The translations under genes were made by a program, and so were the position numbers. Below the pieces are notes generated by a model, which saw nothing but the letters and a program-made list of their open reading frames with translations, was not told the origin of the DNA and ran no database searches. A DNA stretch of 64,000 nt from Pseudomonas allokribbensis. GTDB lineage: Bacteria; Pseudomonadota; Gammaproteobacteria; Pseudomonadales; Pseudomonadaceae. The stretch is taken from the NCBI RefSeq assembly GCF_014863605.1, contig NZ_CP062252.1, forward strand, positions 5,403,001-5,467,000, read 5' to 3'. Below, piece by piece: positions 43,600 to 53,317 of this stretch; position 1 is the stretch's first letter, and every line of letters starts with the position of its first letter.

Positions 43600-45411
43600 A
43601 TGATCGCTTGCCTGCGGCTGTTCACTGCCCTCTGCCTCGCTGCCTTGCTGGCGGCTTGCGCCAGCTCCCCTTCCTCCAGCCTTGGCGAACTTCCACGGAC
43701 TCCGGATGCCAGCATCGAGCAACTGCTCGAACAGGCCGCCCAGGCCAAATCGCCGGATAAGGCTGCACTGCTGCGCCTGAGTGCGGCGGACATGGCTTAC
43801 CGTCAAGGCAATGCCGGACAGTCCGCGCAGATCCTGCAACAGGTGCCAATGGAGCAACTCCAGCCGGGCCAGCAGGCATTCGCCAGCACATTGGCCGCTG
43901 AACTGGCCATGACCCGCAACCAGCCGAAAGCCGCGCTGGCAGCCTTGAACCATCCAAGCCTGCAGCGCCTGAGCGAAATGTCGATACCGCTGCAGGTTCG
44001 CGCCGGCACCGTTCACGCCCGCGCCCTTGAAGCCGATGGCCAGACACTGGCTGCCGCTCGCGAGCGCATCTTCATCGCACCGATGCTGGAAGGCGAAGCC
44101 GCCAGCAAGAACCACGAAGCGATCTGGACCCTGATTGCATCGCTGCCGACCGATCAACTGCAACCGAACACCACCGATGACCTCGGCGGCTGGATGAGCC
44201 TGGCTCTGGCAGTGAAAACTGCCGGCACCCTCGAGCAACAGCAAGCCGCCATCGACGCTTGGCGCTCTCAGCACCCGAAACACCCGGCCGCGATCAACCT
44301 GCCGCTGCCACTGACCAAGCTCAAGGAACTGGCCAGCCAGCCTCTGAGCAAGATTGCCCTGCTGCTGCCACAGGACGGCCAACTGGCCTCGGTCGGCAAG
44401 GCCCTGCGTGACGGCTTCATGGCCGCGCACTACCAGGCTCAGCAAGCCGGTCAGAAACCACCGGCCATCGTGTTCTACGACAGCTCGCACCTGACCAACA
44501 TGGACGAGTTCTACCGCAAGGCCCAGGCCGACGGCGTGCAACTGGTTGTCGGGCCACTGGAAAAACCACTGGTCAAACAGCTGAGCACCCGCCCACAACT
44601 GCCGATCACGACCCTCGCGCTGAACTACAGCGAAGGCGACCAGGGCCCGGCGCAACTGTTCCAGTTCGGCCTGGCTGCTGAAGACGAAGCCCGCGAAGTG
44701 TCCCGCCGCGCCCGTGCCGACGGTCTGCACCGCGCCGCGATCATGGTGCCGAAAGGCGAATGGGGCGACCGCGTCCTGCGTGCGTTCAGCCAGGACTGGC
44801 AAGCCAATGGCGGCAGCATCGTCGCCACCGAGCGCGTCGATCAGCCTGTGCAACTGGCCCAACAGATCGCCGACATGTTCCAGCTGCGCCAGAGCGAAGC
44901 CCGCGCCAAGAGCCTGCAGAATGCTGCCGGCACGAACGTCGCCGCCCAGCCTTCGCGTCGCCAGGACATCGAGTTCATCTTCCTCGCCGCGACCCCGCAA
45001 CAGGCGCAGCAGATCAAGCCGACCCTGAACTTCCAGTACGCCGGCGACGTGCCGGTCTACGCGACCTCCCACGTGTTCAGCGCCAGCGGCGACGTGAACC
45101 AGTACAACGACATGAACGGTGTGCGCTTCTGCGAGACCCCATGGTTGCTGGATGCCAACGACCCGCTGCGCAAGCAGGTCACCGCACAGTGGCCACAAGC
45201 CTCCGGCAGCCTCGGCCGCCTGTATGCGATGGGTGTTGATGCCTACCGCCTGGCGCCACGCCTTGATCAGCTCAAGGCGCTGCCGGACAGCCGCATCGAC
45301 GGTCTGTCGGGCAGCCTGGGCATGACTCAAACACAACGTGTCGTGCGTCAACTGCCATGGGCTCAGTTCGTCAGCGGTCAGGTTCAGCGCCTGCCGGACA
45401 CTCCGCGCTGA
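43600..45411 (+). CDS. lpoA: Penicillin-binding protein activator LpoA
   Basis: Outer-membrane lipoprotein that activates PBP1a-type peptidoglycan synthases. 603 aa with lipobox LLAAC (Cys20). The N-terminal TPR-like half (~30-250) is followed by a periplasmic-binding-protein-like C-terminal half (~255-600) starting SKIALLLPQDGQLASVGKALRDGFMAA. Pseudomonads use LpoP for PBP1b, so the partner is inferred from homology. It heads the cluster lpoA-yraN-diaA-dolP and overlaps yraN by one base. Confidence 0.94.
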   Translation: MIACLRLFTALCLAALLAACASSPSSSLGELPRTPDASIEQLLEQAAQAKSPDKAALLRLSAADMAYRQGNAGQSAQILQQVPMEQLQPGQQAFASTLAAELAMTRNQPKAALAALNHPSLQRLSEMSIPLQVRAGTVHARALEADGQTLAAARERIFIAPMLEGEAASKNHEAIWTLIASLPTDQLQPNTTDDLGGWMSLALAVKTAGTLEQQQAAIDAWRSQHPKHPAAINLPLPLTKLKELASQPLSKIALLLPQDGQLASVGKALRDGFMAAHYQAQQAGQKPPAIVFYDSSHLTNMDEFYRKAQADGVQLVVGPLEKPLVKQLSTRPQLPITTLALNYSEGDQGPAQLFQFGLAAEDEAREVSRRARADGLHRAAIMVPKGEWGDRVLRAFSQDWQANGGSIVATERVDQPVQLAQQIADMFQLRQSEARAKSLQNAAGTNVAAQPSRRQDIEFIFLAATPQQAQQIKPTLNFQYAGDVPVYATSHVFSASGDVNQYNDMNGVRFCETPWLLDANDPLRKQVTAQWPQASGSLGRLYAMGVDAYRLAPRLDQLKALPDSRIDGLSGSLGMTQTQRVVRQLPWAQFVSGQVQRLPDTPR

Positions 45412-45773
45412 TGCCCGACAGGTCACACCTGCAAAGCGGCAAGGATGCCGAGCGCCAGGCGCTCGAGCATCTGCAACACCAGGGTCTGCGCCTTCTGGCG
45501 CAGAACTGGTTATGCAAACGCGGCGAGCTTGATCTGGTCATGCTTGATGGCGATACAGTAGTATTCGTCGAAGTACGTTACCGAAAGAACACTCAATGGG
45601 GTGGAGCGCTCGACAGTATCGATGGGCGCAAACGGCAGAAACTGATTTTCGCCGCACAGTATTTTCTTCAGCGCGAGTCGCGTTGGGCCAATTCCCCCTG
45701 CCGCTTCGACGTGGTGGCCATCGACAGCCACCAGGGTCAGCTGAACTGGTTGCAGAATGCGTTCGACAGTTGA
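45411..45773 (+). CDS. yraN: YraN-family nuclease-like protein
   Basis: 120 aa from the ATG at 45411 that overlaps the lpoA stop by one base (TGATG). The family (UPF0102) has a PD-(D/E)XK-type fold; the motif is visible as GELDLVMLDGDTVVFVEVRYRK, followed by FAAQYFL and CRFDVVAI. Catalytic-looking Glu, Asp and Glu-x-Lys/Arg positions are kept, though no activity is established for the family in general. Position after lpoA is conserved in many gammaproteobacteria. Confidence 0.92.
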   Translation: MPDRSHLQSGKDAERQALEHLQHQGLRLLAQNWLCKRGELDLVMLDGDTVVFVEVRYRKNTQWGGALDSIDGRKRQKLIFAAQYFLQRESRWANSPCRFDVVAIDSHQGQLNWLQNAFDS

Positions 45774-47044
<1,271 letters not shown>

Positions 47045-47066
47045 TACGCAAAGCGCAGGCACAAAA

Positions 47067-47090
47067 AAGGCGATCCGATTGGATCGCCTT
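47067..47090. terminator. Bidirectional terminator between dolP and sspB
   Basis: A 10-bp perfect stem (47067-47076 with 47081-47090), 4-base loop, A run on the left and T run on the right. Confidence 0.92.
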
Positions 47091-47095
47091 TTTTA

Positions 47096-47509
47096 TTACT
47101 TCACCACTTTCAGGCTTGGCCGGCCGCTTGGGCGTGGCGGCTCGCTGTCCGGCGGCGGAATATCGTCATCCTGATCGATCTCGTCTTCGTCATCCATCGG
47201 CGACTCCAGATCGAACACCATGCCCTGACCGTTCTCCCGGGCATAAATACCCAGGATCGCGGCAATCGGCACGTACAGGCTGTGCGGAACGCCACCGAAG
47301 CGACCTTCGAAGGTCACGACGTCGTTGTCCATGTGCAGATGACGCACGGCACTCGGCGAAATATTCAGGACAATCTGCCCGTCACTGGCAAAACCCTGTG
47401 GCACCTGAACCGCCGGGTATTCGGAATTGACCAGCATGTGCGGGGTGCAATCGTTATCCACAATCCACTCGTAGAGCGCGCGGACCAGATAAGGTCGACT
47501 GGAGTTCAT
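47096..47509 (-). CDS. sspB: ClpXP protease specificity-enhancing factor SspB
   Basis: 137 aa adaptor that delivers ssrA-tagged proteins to ClpXP. The N-terminal RPYLVRALYEWIVDNDCTPHMLV and VVTFEGRFGGVPHSLYVPIAAILGIYARENGQGM are family blocks. The C-terminus is an acidic linker (DDEDEIDQDDDIPPPDSEPP) followed by a short basic-hydrophobic ClpX-binding tail (RPSLKVVK). It lies 16 bp after sspA. Confidence 0.97.
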   Translation of the reverse strand: MNSSRPYLVRALYEWIVDNDCTPHMLVNSEYPAVQVPQGFASDGQIVLNISPSAVRHLHMDNDVVTFEGRFGGVPHSLYVPIAAILGIYARENGQGMVFDLESPMDDEDEIDQDDDIPPPDSEPPRPSGRPSLKVVK

Positions 47510-47525
47510 AGCGGCTCCTTAAGCC

Positions 47526-48143
47526 TTAGCGCATGTCGCGTTCGACACCAGACAGACTCGCCTGGAAAGCCTCACGCGCAAACTGACGCTCCATATAATC
47601 AAGCAGCGGCTTGGCTGGCCGCGGCAGTTCTATACCCAGAATCGGCAAACGCCAGAGTATTGGCAATAGGCAGCAATCCACCAGACTTTGTTCCTCACTG
47701 AGGAAAAACGGCTTGTCGGCAAACAACGGCGACACGCCCGTCAGGCTTTCGCGCAATTCCTTGCGCGCCACGACGCGCGCGGCTTCCTTGGTGCGTGAAT
47801 CCAGAATCAGATCCACCAGACCACACCAGTCGCGCTGGATACGGTGTATCAACAGACGACTGTTGGCACGCGCCACCGGGTACACCGGCATCAATGGCGG
47901 ATGCGGGTAACGCTCATCCAGATATTCCATCACCACGGTCGACTCCCACAACGCCAGGTCGCGATCGACCAGCGTCGGGAGACTCCCGTAAGGGTTCACC
48001 TCAATCAGTTTAGGCGGCTGACGACCAGCCTCCACATAAATGATTTCGGCGCTGACACCCTTCTCTGCAAGCACGATGCGCACTCGGTGGGAATAGTGGT
48101 CGGCGGGGTCGGAGTAACAGGCCAACCGATTGGTCACGCCCAT
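47526..48143 (-). CDS. sspA: Stringent starvation protein A
   Basis: 205 aa glutathione S-transferase-like protein that binds RNA polymerase during stationary phase. Thioredoxin-like half (1-80) with [23 protein letters not shown], then the all-helical GST C-terminal half. The PHP surface motif is visible as [14 protein letters not shown] precedes the ATG. It shares an operon with sspB. Confidence 0.97.
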   Translation of the reverse strand: MGVTNRLACYSDPADHYSHRVRIVLAEKGVSAEIIYVEAGRQPPKLIEVNPYGSLPTLVDRDLALWESTVVMEYLDERYPHPPLMPVYPVARANSRLLIHRIQRDWCGLVDLILDSRTKEAARVVARKELRESLTGVSPLFADKPFFLSEEQSLVDCCLLPILWRLPILGIELPRPAKPLLDYMERQFAREAFQASLSGVERDMR

Positions 48144-48185
48144 GGCGATCCTCCTCGCTTGTTGAAATTGTCGGAGCCGGAAAAA

Positions 48186-48265
48186 CGCGCGCGCCCAGAG
48201 GGCGCCTCCCGCAATACCTGACAGACCAGGCGTTGCGTTTTCAGAGGCGCCCTTGGGCGCGCGCG
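48186..48265 (-). terminator. Long GC stem-loop between petC and sspA
   Basis: Arms 48186-48208 and 48244-48265 pair over 22 bp with a single one-base bulge, enclosing a 35-base loop that itself holds a CCTG/CAGG pair. A run of five T follows on the minus strand. It is the probable terminator of petABC, although unusually long. Confidence 0.65.
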
Positions 48266-48291
48266 ATTAACAGCAATTGCTTGAAGCGTTA

Positions 48292-49074
48292 TCAGTGCAC
48301 GTCTTTCCAGTATTCACGCTTGAGCAGGTAGGCGAACACAAAGAAGAACGCCAGGTACAGCAAGACGTAAGTACCGATGCGCTGATGTTGCAGCTTAACC
48401 GGGTTAGCCGAGTAAGCCAGGAAGGTTACCAGATTCTTGACCTTCTCATCGAACTGCTCTTCGTTCAGGGCTCCGGTTTTCGGCACGATGGTCAACTGAT
48501 CGCACGCTTCATGAGTCAGAGGCGTACCGGTCAGCGGGTCATATTGCTTCTTGCCGTTTTCGACGATCTGCACCTGCTTGCAACCCACGACCTGACGACC
48601 TTGCAGGCCGACCAGCACGTTTGGCATGCCGACGTTCGGGAAGACCTTGTTGTTCACGCCCCATGGACGCGCAGGGTCTTCGTAGAACGACTTGAGGTAA
48701 CCATAAAGCCAGTCAGTGCCACGAACACGAGCCACCAGGGTCAGGTCCGGCGGCGCTGCGCCGAACCAGGTCTTGGCGTCGGCCGGCTGCATGCCGATGG
48801 TCATGTGATCGCCGATCTTGGCGCCAGTGAACACCAGTTTCTGCAGCATCAGGTCATGCGGTACGCCGAGGTCATCGGCAACACGCTCGTAACGCTGGAA
48901 CTTGGCACTGTGGCAACCCATGCAATAGTTGGCGAAGGTACGCGCACCATCCTGAAGGGCAGCCTTGTCGGAAACGTCGATGTCGACTTTTTCCAGTTCC
49001 GGACCACCGTGTTCGGCAGCGAAAGACAGCACTGGCAGCGCAGCAAAAATCAGAGCAAAAAATAACTTTTTCAT
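48292..49074 (-). CDS. petC: Cytochrome c1 of the bc1 complex
   Basis: 260 aa from the ATG at 49074, which gives a proper signal peptide (MKKLFFALIFAALPVLSFA); the upstream frame runs through petB and is not used. Covalent haem site CMGCH in ANYCMGCHSAKFQRYE; axial Met in the later part (IGMQPADAKTW); C-terminal membrane anchor ~225-248 (GTYVLLYLAFFFVFAYLLKRE). It passes electrons from the Rieske protein to cytochrome c. It overlaps petB by one base. Confidence 0.97.
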   Translation of the reverse strand: MKKLFFALIFAALPVLSFAAEHGGPELEKVDIDVSDKAALQDGARTFANYCMGCHSAKFQRYERVADDLGVPHDLMLQKLVFTGAKIGDHMTIGMQPADAKTWFGAAPPDLTLVARVRGTDWLYGYLKSFYEDPARPWGVNNKVFPNVGMPNVLVGLQGRQVVGCKQVQIVENGKKQYDPLTGTPLTHEACDQLTIVPKTGALNEEQFDEKVKNLVTFLAYSANPVKLQHQRIGTYVLLYLAFFFVFAYLLKREYWKDVH

Positions 49075-50285
49075 CAGCCAGTCACCCTTTCCGGAACCGG
49101 TTTGGTCTTCTCGAGCCTGGTGTAGAAAGGCATCAGAATGAAGTAGGCGAAGTACAGGAAGGTACATACCTGCGACAGCAAGGTGCGCTCCGGCGTCGGG
49201 GCCAGAACGCCCAGAATGCCGAGGATCACGAACGAAATGCAGAACACCACCAGCCAGATCTTGCTCATCCAGCCTTTGTAGCGCATCGACTTGACCGGGC
49301 TGCGGTCGAGCCATGGCAGGACAAACAGCACCGCAATCGCCGCACCCATGGCGATAACACCCATGAGTTTGTCAGGGACCGCACGCAAGATCGCGTAGAA
49401 CGGCGTGAAGTACCAGACCGGTGCAATGTGCTCAGGCGTCTTGAACGGGTTGGCTTGCTCGAAGTTTGGTTTTTCGAGGAAGTAGCCGCCCATTTCCGGG
49501 AAGAAGAACACAATGAAGCAGAAGATGAACAGGAACACCACGACGCCGACAATGTCTTTCACGGTGTAGTACGGGTGGAAGGCGATGCCGTCCAGCGGGA
49601 TACCGTTTTCGTCTTTGTGCTTCTTGATGTCCACGCCGTCGGGGTTGTTTGAACCGACTTCGTGCAACGCCAGGATGTGCAACACCACCAGACCGAGAAT
49701 CACGATCGGCAGGGCCACAACGTGCAGAGCGAAGAAGCGGTTCAGGGTGATTCCGGAAATCAGGTAGTCACCACGAATCCACTGGGTCAGGTCGTTACCG
49801 ATTACCGGAATCGCGCCGAACAGCGAGATGATCACCTGGGCGCCCCAGTAGGACATCTGGCCCCATGGCAGCAGGTAACCCATGAAAGCCTCAGCCATCA
49901 GCGCCAGGTAGATCAGCATGCCGAACACCCACACCAGCTCGCGCGGCTTCTGGTACGAACCGTAAAGCAGGCCACGGAACATGTGCAGATAGACCACGAT
50001 GAAGAACGCCGAAGCGCCGGTGGAGTGCAGCAAACGCAGGATCGAGCCGTACTCGACGTCGCGCATGATGTATTCGACGGAGGCAAACGCCTCTTCCGCC
50101 GACGGGGTGTAGCTCATGGTCAGCCAGACACCGGTGACGATCTGGTTGACCAGAACGAGCAGCGCCAGCGAGCCGAAGAAGTAGAAGAAGTTGAAGTTTT
50201 TTGGAGCGTAATACTTGCTGAGATGGTCTTCCCACATCTTGGTGGCGGGGAAGCGCGCATCAACCCAATCCATGAACTTGCTCAT
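49074..50285 (-). CDS. petB: Cytochrome b of the bc1 complex
   Basis: 403 aa, eight-helix cytochrome b. The b-type haem His pairs lie in helices II and IV (LLHSTGASAFFIVVYLHMFRG; RFFALHVVALPIVILGLVVLH). The Qo-site motif PEWY has its usual place in HIAPVWYFTPFYAILRAVPDK but reads PVWY. Start is the ATG at 50285 that overlaps the petA stop by one base. The quinol oxidation site works with PetA. Confidence 0.96.
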   Translation of the reverse strand: MSKFMDWVDARFPATKMWEDHLSKYYAPKNFNFFYFFGSLALLVLVNQIVTGVWLTMSYTPSAEEAFASVEYIMRDVEYGSILRLLHSTGASAFFIVVYLHMFRGLLYGSYQKPRELVWVFGMLIYLALMAEAFMGYLLPWGQMSYWGAQVIISLFGAIPVIGNDLTQWIRGDYLISGITLNRFFALHVVALPIVILGLVVLHILALHEVGSNNPDGVDIKKHKDENGIPLDGIAFHPYYTVKDIVGVVVFLFIFCFIVFFFPEMGGYFLEKPNFEQANPFKTPEHIAPVWYFTPFYAILRAVPDKLMGVIAMGAAIAVLFVLPWLDRSPVKSMRYKGWMSKIWLVVFCISFVILGILGVLAPTPERTLLSQVCTFLYFAYFILMPFYTRLEKTKPVPERVTG

Positions 50286-50878
50286 CACGCTTTCTCCGTA
50301 TCGACGCCAATGACAATCAGGTCATCGGTCTCATAGGAATGCGGGGGTACTGGCAGGTTCAAAGGCGCAGGTTGCGACTTGTAGACGCGGCCAGCCAGAT
50401 CGTAGTGGGAACCGTGGCAAGGGCAGAAATAGCCGCCTACCCAGTCTTTTCCCAGATCCGCGGGTGCCACTTCGGGACGGAAAGTTGGTGAGCAACCCAG
50501 GTGAGTGCAGATCCCGATCAGCAGCAGAATTTCCGGCTTGATCGAACGCACTTCAGGGTCGACATAGGTAGGTTGCGTGGAGTTTTTGGAGGTCGGATCG
50601 GAGAGCTGGCCCTCGATCTTCTTGAGATTCCCCAGGATTTCCGCAGTACGGCGAACAATGAATACCGGCTGGCCGCGCCATTCAGCAATCATCTGCTGTC
50701 CGGGCTCGATTTTGCTGACATTCACTTTCACCGGTGCACCGGCAGCTTTCGCCTTGGCACTGGGAAACCATGACCCCACGAACGGGACCGCAGCCCCCAC
50801 CGCTCCTGCAGCACCCACCACGGATGTGGCTGCTACCAAGAAGCGACGCCGGCCTGCATTCACGCCGTCATTGCTCAT
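50285..50878 (-). CDS. petA: Rieske iron-sulfur subunit of the bc1 complex
   Basis: 197 aa. The N-terminus is a Tat-type signal anchor (AGRRRFLVAATSVVGAAGAVGAAVPF). The [2Fe-2S] cluster is held by CTHLGCSP and CPCHGSHYD, which also contain the disulfide cysteines. First gene of petABC; overlaps petB by one base. Confidence 0.98.
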   Translation of the reverse strand: MSNDGVNAGRRRFLVAATSVVGAAGAVGAAVPFVGSWFPSAKAKAAGAPVKVNVSKIEPGQQMIAEWRGQPVFIVRRTAEILGNLKKIEGQLSDPTSKNSTQPTYVDPEVRSIKPEILLLIGICTHLGCSPTFRPEVAPADLGKDWVGGYFCPCHGSHYDLAGRVYKSQPAPLNLPVPPHSYETDDLIVIGVDTEKA

Positions 50879-50962
50879 TCAGTCCTCTCCCATCAGCTTT
50901 GTGGCCTGTTAAATCAGGCATCTACTAAATATGAATCTATGTACTTATAAAAATTTTGCCGA

Positions 50963-50991
50963 ATGGTAATGAAAAGCCCCAATTCTGACAA
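50963..50991 (-). promoter_or_regulatory. Candidate promoter of petABC
   Basis: On the minus strand TTGTCA (50991-50986), a 17-base spacer and TACCAT (50968-50963), about 85 bp upstream of petA. The wider interval 50879-51147 has no gene. Confidence 0.5.
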
Positions 50992-51095
50992 GGTAATTAC
51001 CCGGAGGGGTGGCCCCCAAGCCTTGTAGTATAGGGGGTCTACGAATGTGGCAAGTTGTCACAGCGCAATTATTCGAGAAATCGCACGCATAAAAA

Positions 51096-51125
51096 AACGC
51101 CCGGTTCCGTGAGGAATCGGGCGTT
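51096..51125 (-). terminator. Terminator of rplM-rpsI
   Basis: A 13-bp stem with one G-U pair (51096-51108 with 51113-51125), 4-base loop, and seven T after it on the minus strand. Confidence 0.92.
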
Positions 51126-51147
51126 CTTTTTGAACGTGGAAGCGAAA

Positions 51148-51540
51148 TTAACGCTTCGAGTACTGCGGACGCTTACGCGCTTTACGCAGACCAACTTTCT
51201 TACGTTCAACTTCACGGGCGTCGCGGGTAACGAAGCCAGCTTTGCGCAGAGCGCTACGCAGGGTTTCGTCGTAGTCCATCAGAGCGCGAGTGATGCCGTG
51301 GCGGATTGCGCCAGCTTGACCACTTACACCACCGCCGATCACGGTGACGTAGATGTCGAATTTCTCGACAGTCTCGGTCAGTTCCAGCGGCTGACGAACT
51401 ACCATGCGGGCAGTTTCGCGGCCGAAGAACGAATCCAGCGAACGGTTGTTGATGGAGATGTTACCAGTACCCGGACGCAGGAAAACGCGTGCGGTTGCGG
51501 TCTTGCGACGGCCAGTGCCGTAATTTTGAGTCGCCGACAT
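51148..51540 (-). CDS. rpsI: 30S ribosomal protein S9
   Basis: 130 aa, the standard length. N-terminal [21 protein letters not shown] and the basic C-terminal tail [17 protein letters not shown], whose last Arg reaches the P-site tRNA. It follows rplM after 14 bp, the conserved L13-S9 pair. Confidence 0.99.
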   Translation of the reverse strand: MSATQNYGTGRRKTATARVFLRPGTGNISINNRSLDSFFGRETARMVVRQPLELTETVEKFDIYVTVIGGGVSGQAGAIRHGITRALMDYDETLRSALRKAGFVTRDAREVERKKVGLRKARKRPQYSKR

Positions 51541-51554
51541 AATGAACTATTCCG

Positions 51555-51983
51555 TTAAATCTTCAGTTCTTGGGGCTGCTGAGCAGTATGAGGGTGTGCA
51601 GCGCCCGCATAGACTTTCAGCTTACGGTACATGTCGCGACCCAGTGGGTTCTTAGGCAGCATGCCTTTAACCGCGGTCTCGATCACGCGCTCAGGGGCTT
51701 TGGCGATCAGCTTTTCAAAGTTGATCGACTTGATGCCGCCCGGGAAACCGGAGTGGGAGTAGTACATTTTGTCAGTGGTTTTAGCACCGGTAACACGGAT
51801 CTGCTCGGCGTTGATTACGACGATGTAGTCGCCGGTGTCAACGTGAGGAGTGTACTCAGGCTTGTGCTTGCCACGCAGACGGCTCGCGATTTCGGTGGCC
51901 AGACGACCCAGGGTCTGACCAGCAGCGTCGACGACAAACCAGTCGCGCTTTACTGTTTCCGGTTTAGCAGTAAAAGTTTTCAT
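51555..51983 (-). CDS. rplM: 50S ribosomal protein L13
   Basis: 142 aa. Recognisable by [44 protein letters not shown] and [21 protein letters not shown]. In E. coli L13 represses its own operon through the leader RNA; a short leader with a CCGCC/GGCGG stem exists here between promoter and start. Confidence 0.99.
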   Translation of the reverse strand: MKTFTAKPETVKRDWFVVDAAGQTLGRLATEIASRLRGKHKPEYTPHVDTGDYIVVINAEQIRVTGAKTTDKMYYSHSGFPGGIKSINFEKLIAKAPERVIETAVKGMLPKNPLGRDMYRKLKVYAGAAHPHTAQQPQELKI

Positions 51984-52023
51984 TCTTTATAGCCTCAGGG
52001 GCCGCCTGTAAATAAGACGGCGG

Positions 52024-52052
52024 ATCTTACTGAATAGTGCGTACTTTGACAA
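52024..52052 (-). promoter_or_regulatory. Promoter of rplM-rpsI
   Basis: On the minus strand TTGTCA (52052-52047), a 17-base spacer and TAAGAT (52029-52024), 41 bp before the rplM start. Confidence 0.75.
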
Positions 52053-52227
52053 GTCAAAGGCAGCCGGATACAGACGCTTTCGGGGGCTCGGGTCGGCGCG
52101 TCCGTTCAACGGCAAGATTCTTCGGCGGCGGCGCATCACTTCCACTGCAGAAAGAGGTCGGCAATTATGCAGATTGCGAAAAAAATTTCAACCTGCTTTT
52201 ATGCTTGTTTTGCCCAAGGAGCACCCG

Positions 52228-53268
52228 ATGGACTATCGCCAGCTAGGCCGTACCGACCTGAACGTGAGTGCAATCTGCCTCGGCACCATGACCTGGGGCG
52301 AGCAAAACACTGAAGCTGAAGCCTTCGCCCAGATCGAACGGGCCAAGGGCGCCGGGATCAATTTCATCGACACCGCCGAGATGTACCCGGTGCCGCCGAA
52401 AGCCGAAACCTATGCCACCACCGAGCGCTACATCGGCAATTACTTCAAGAGTCGCGGCGACCGCGCCGACTGGATCCTCGCCAGCAAGATCGCCGGTCCC
52501 GGCAATACCATCGACTACATCCGCGACAAGAACCTGCGCCACAACCGCCAGCACATCACCGAAGCCGTGGACGCCAGCCTCAAGCGCCTGCAGACCGACT
52601 ACATCGACCTGTATCAATTGCACTGGCCGGAGCGCAGCACCAACTTTTTCGGACAACTGGGCTACAAACACAAGATCGAAGCCAACCTCACCCCGCTCGA
52701 GGACACCCTCGAAGCGCTCGACGAGCAAGTGAAGGCCGGCAAGATCCGCCACATCGGCCTGTCCAACGAAACCCCGTGGGGCACCATGCGTTTCCTGGCT
52801 TTGGCCGAAGCCCGTGGCTGGCCGCGCGCGGTGTCGATCCAGAACCCGTACAACCTGCTCAACCGCAGCTTCGAAGTCGGTCTGGCGGAAGTCGCCATTC
52901 GCGAACAGTGCGGCCTGCTCGCCTATTCGCCGCTGGCGTTCGGTTTCCTGTCGGGCAAGTACGAAGGTGGCGCCCGTCCGCCAAAAGGTCGCCTGAGCCT
53001 CTACAGCCGCTTCAGCCGCTATTTCAACCCGCAATCGGAAGCGGCGTGCAGCCGTTACGTGGCACTCGCTCGGGAGCACGGCCTGGATCCGGCGCAAATG
53101 GCGTTGGCCTTCGTCAATCAGCAACCGTTCGTCACCAGCAACATCATCGGGGCGACGACGCTTGAGCAACTGGACAGCAACATTGCCAGTTTCTATCTGA
53201 ATCTTTCAGACGAAGTGCTTGAAGGGATTGAAGCGATTCACAAGGATCATCCGAACCCGGCGCCTTGA
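52228..53268 (+). CDS. Tas-like aldo/keto reductase
   Basis: 346 aa NADP(H)-dependent oxidoreductase with a TIM-barrel fold. The catalytic tetrad is visible: Asp and Tyr in INFIDTAEMYPVP, Lys in WILASKIAGPG, His in IDLYQLHWPERST. The loop MDYRQLGRTDLNVSAICLGTMTWGEQN and the Tas-like 'WPERSTNFFGQLGY' segment place it with E. coli Tas. The ATG at 52228 has AAGGAG upstream; an in-frame ATG at 52174 lacks it. Physiological substrate unknown. Confidence 0.92.
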   Translation: MDYRQLGRTDLNVSAICLGTMTWGEQNTEAEAFAQIERAKGAGINFIDTAEMYPVPPKAETYATTERYIGNYFKSRGDRADWILASKIAGPGNTIDYIRDKNLRHNRQHITEAVDASLKRLQTDYIDLYQLHWPERSTNFFGQLGYKHKIEANLTPLEDTLEALDEQVKAGKIRHIGLSNETPWGTMRFLALAEARGWPRAVSIQNPYNLLNRSFEVGLAEVAIREQCGLLAYSPLAFGFLSGKYEGGARPPKGRLSLYSRFSRYFNPQSEAACSRYVALAREHGLDPAQMALAFVNQQPFVTSNIIGATTLEQLDSNIASFYLNLSDEVLEGIEAIHKDHPNPAP

Positions 53269-53284
53269 TCCCGCGCTAAAAGTC

Positions 53285-53312
53285 GCGCTCCCACGCACGA
53301 GCGTGGGAGCGC
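53285..53312. repeat. Perfect GC-rich palindrome, REP-like
   Basis: Perfect 12-bp arms (53285-53296 with 53301-53312) around a 4-base loop, lying between the convergent aldo/keto reductase and acyl-CoA dehydrogenase genes. Without a T run it is more like the short CTCCCACGC-type intergenic palindromes common in Pseudomonas than a classic terminator, though it could stop both transcripts. Confidence 0.65.
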
Positions 53313-53317
53313 CCAGG

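Noticed and set aside
48292..49314. Longer petC frame starting inside petB
   Set aside because: The ATG at 49074 begins an ideal signal peptide and overlaps the petB stop as expected.
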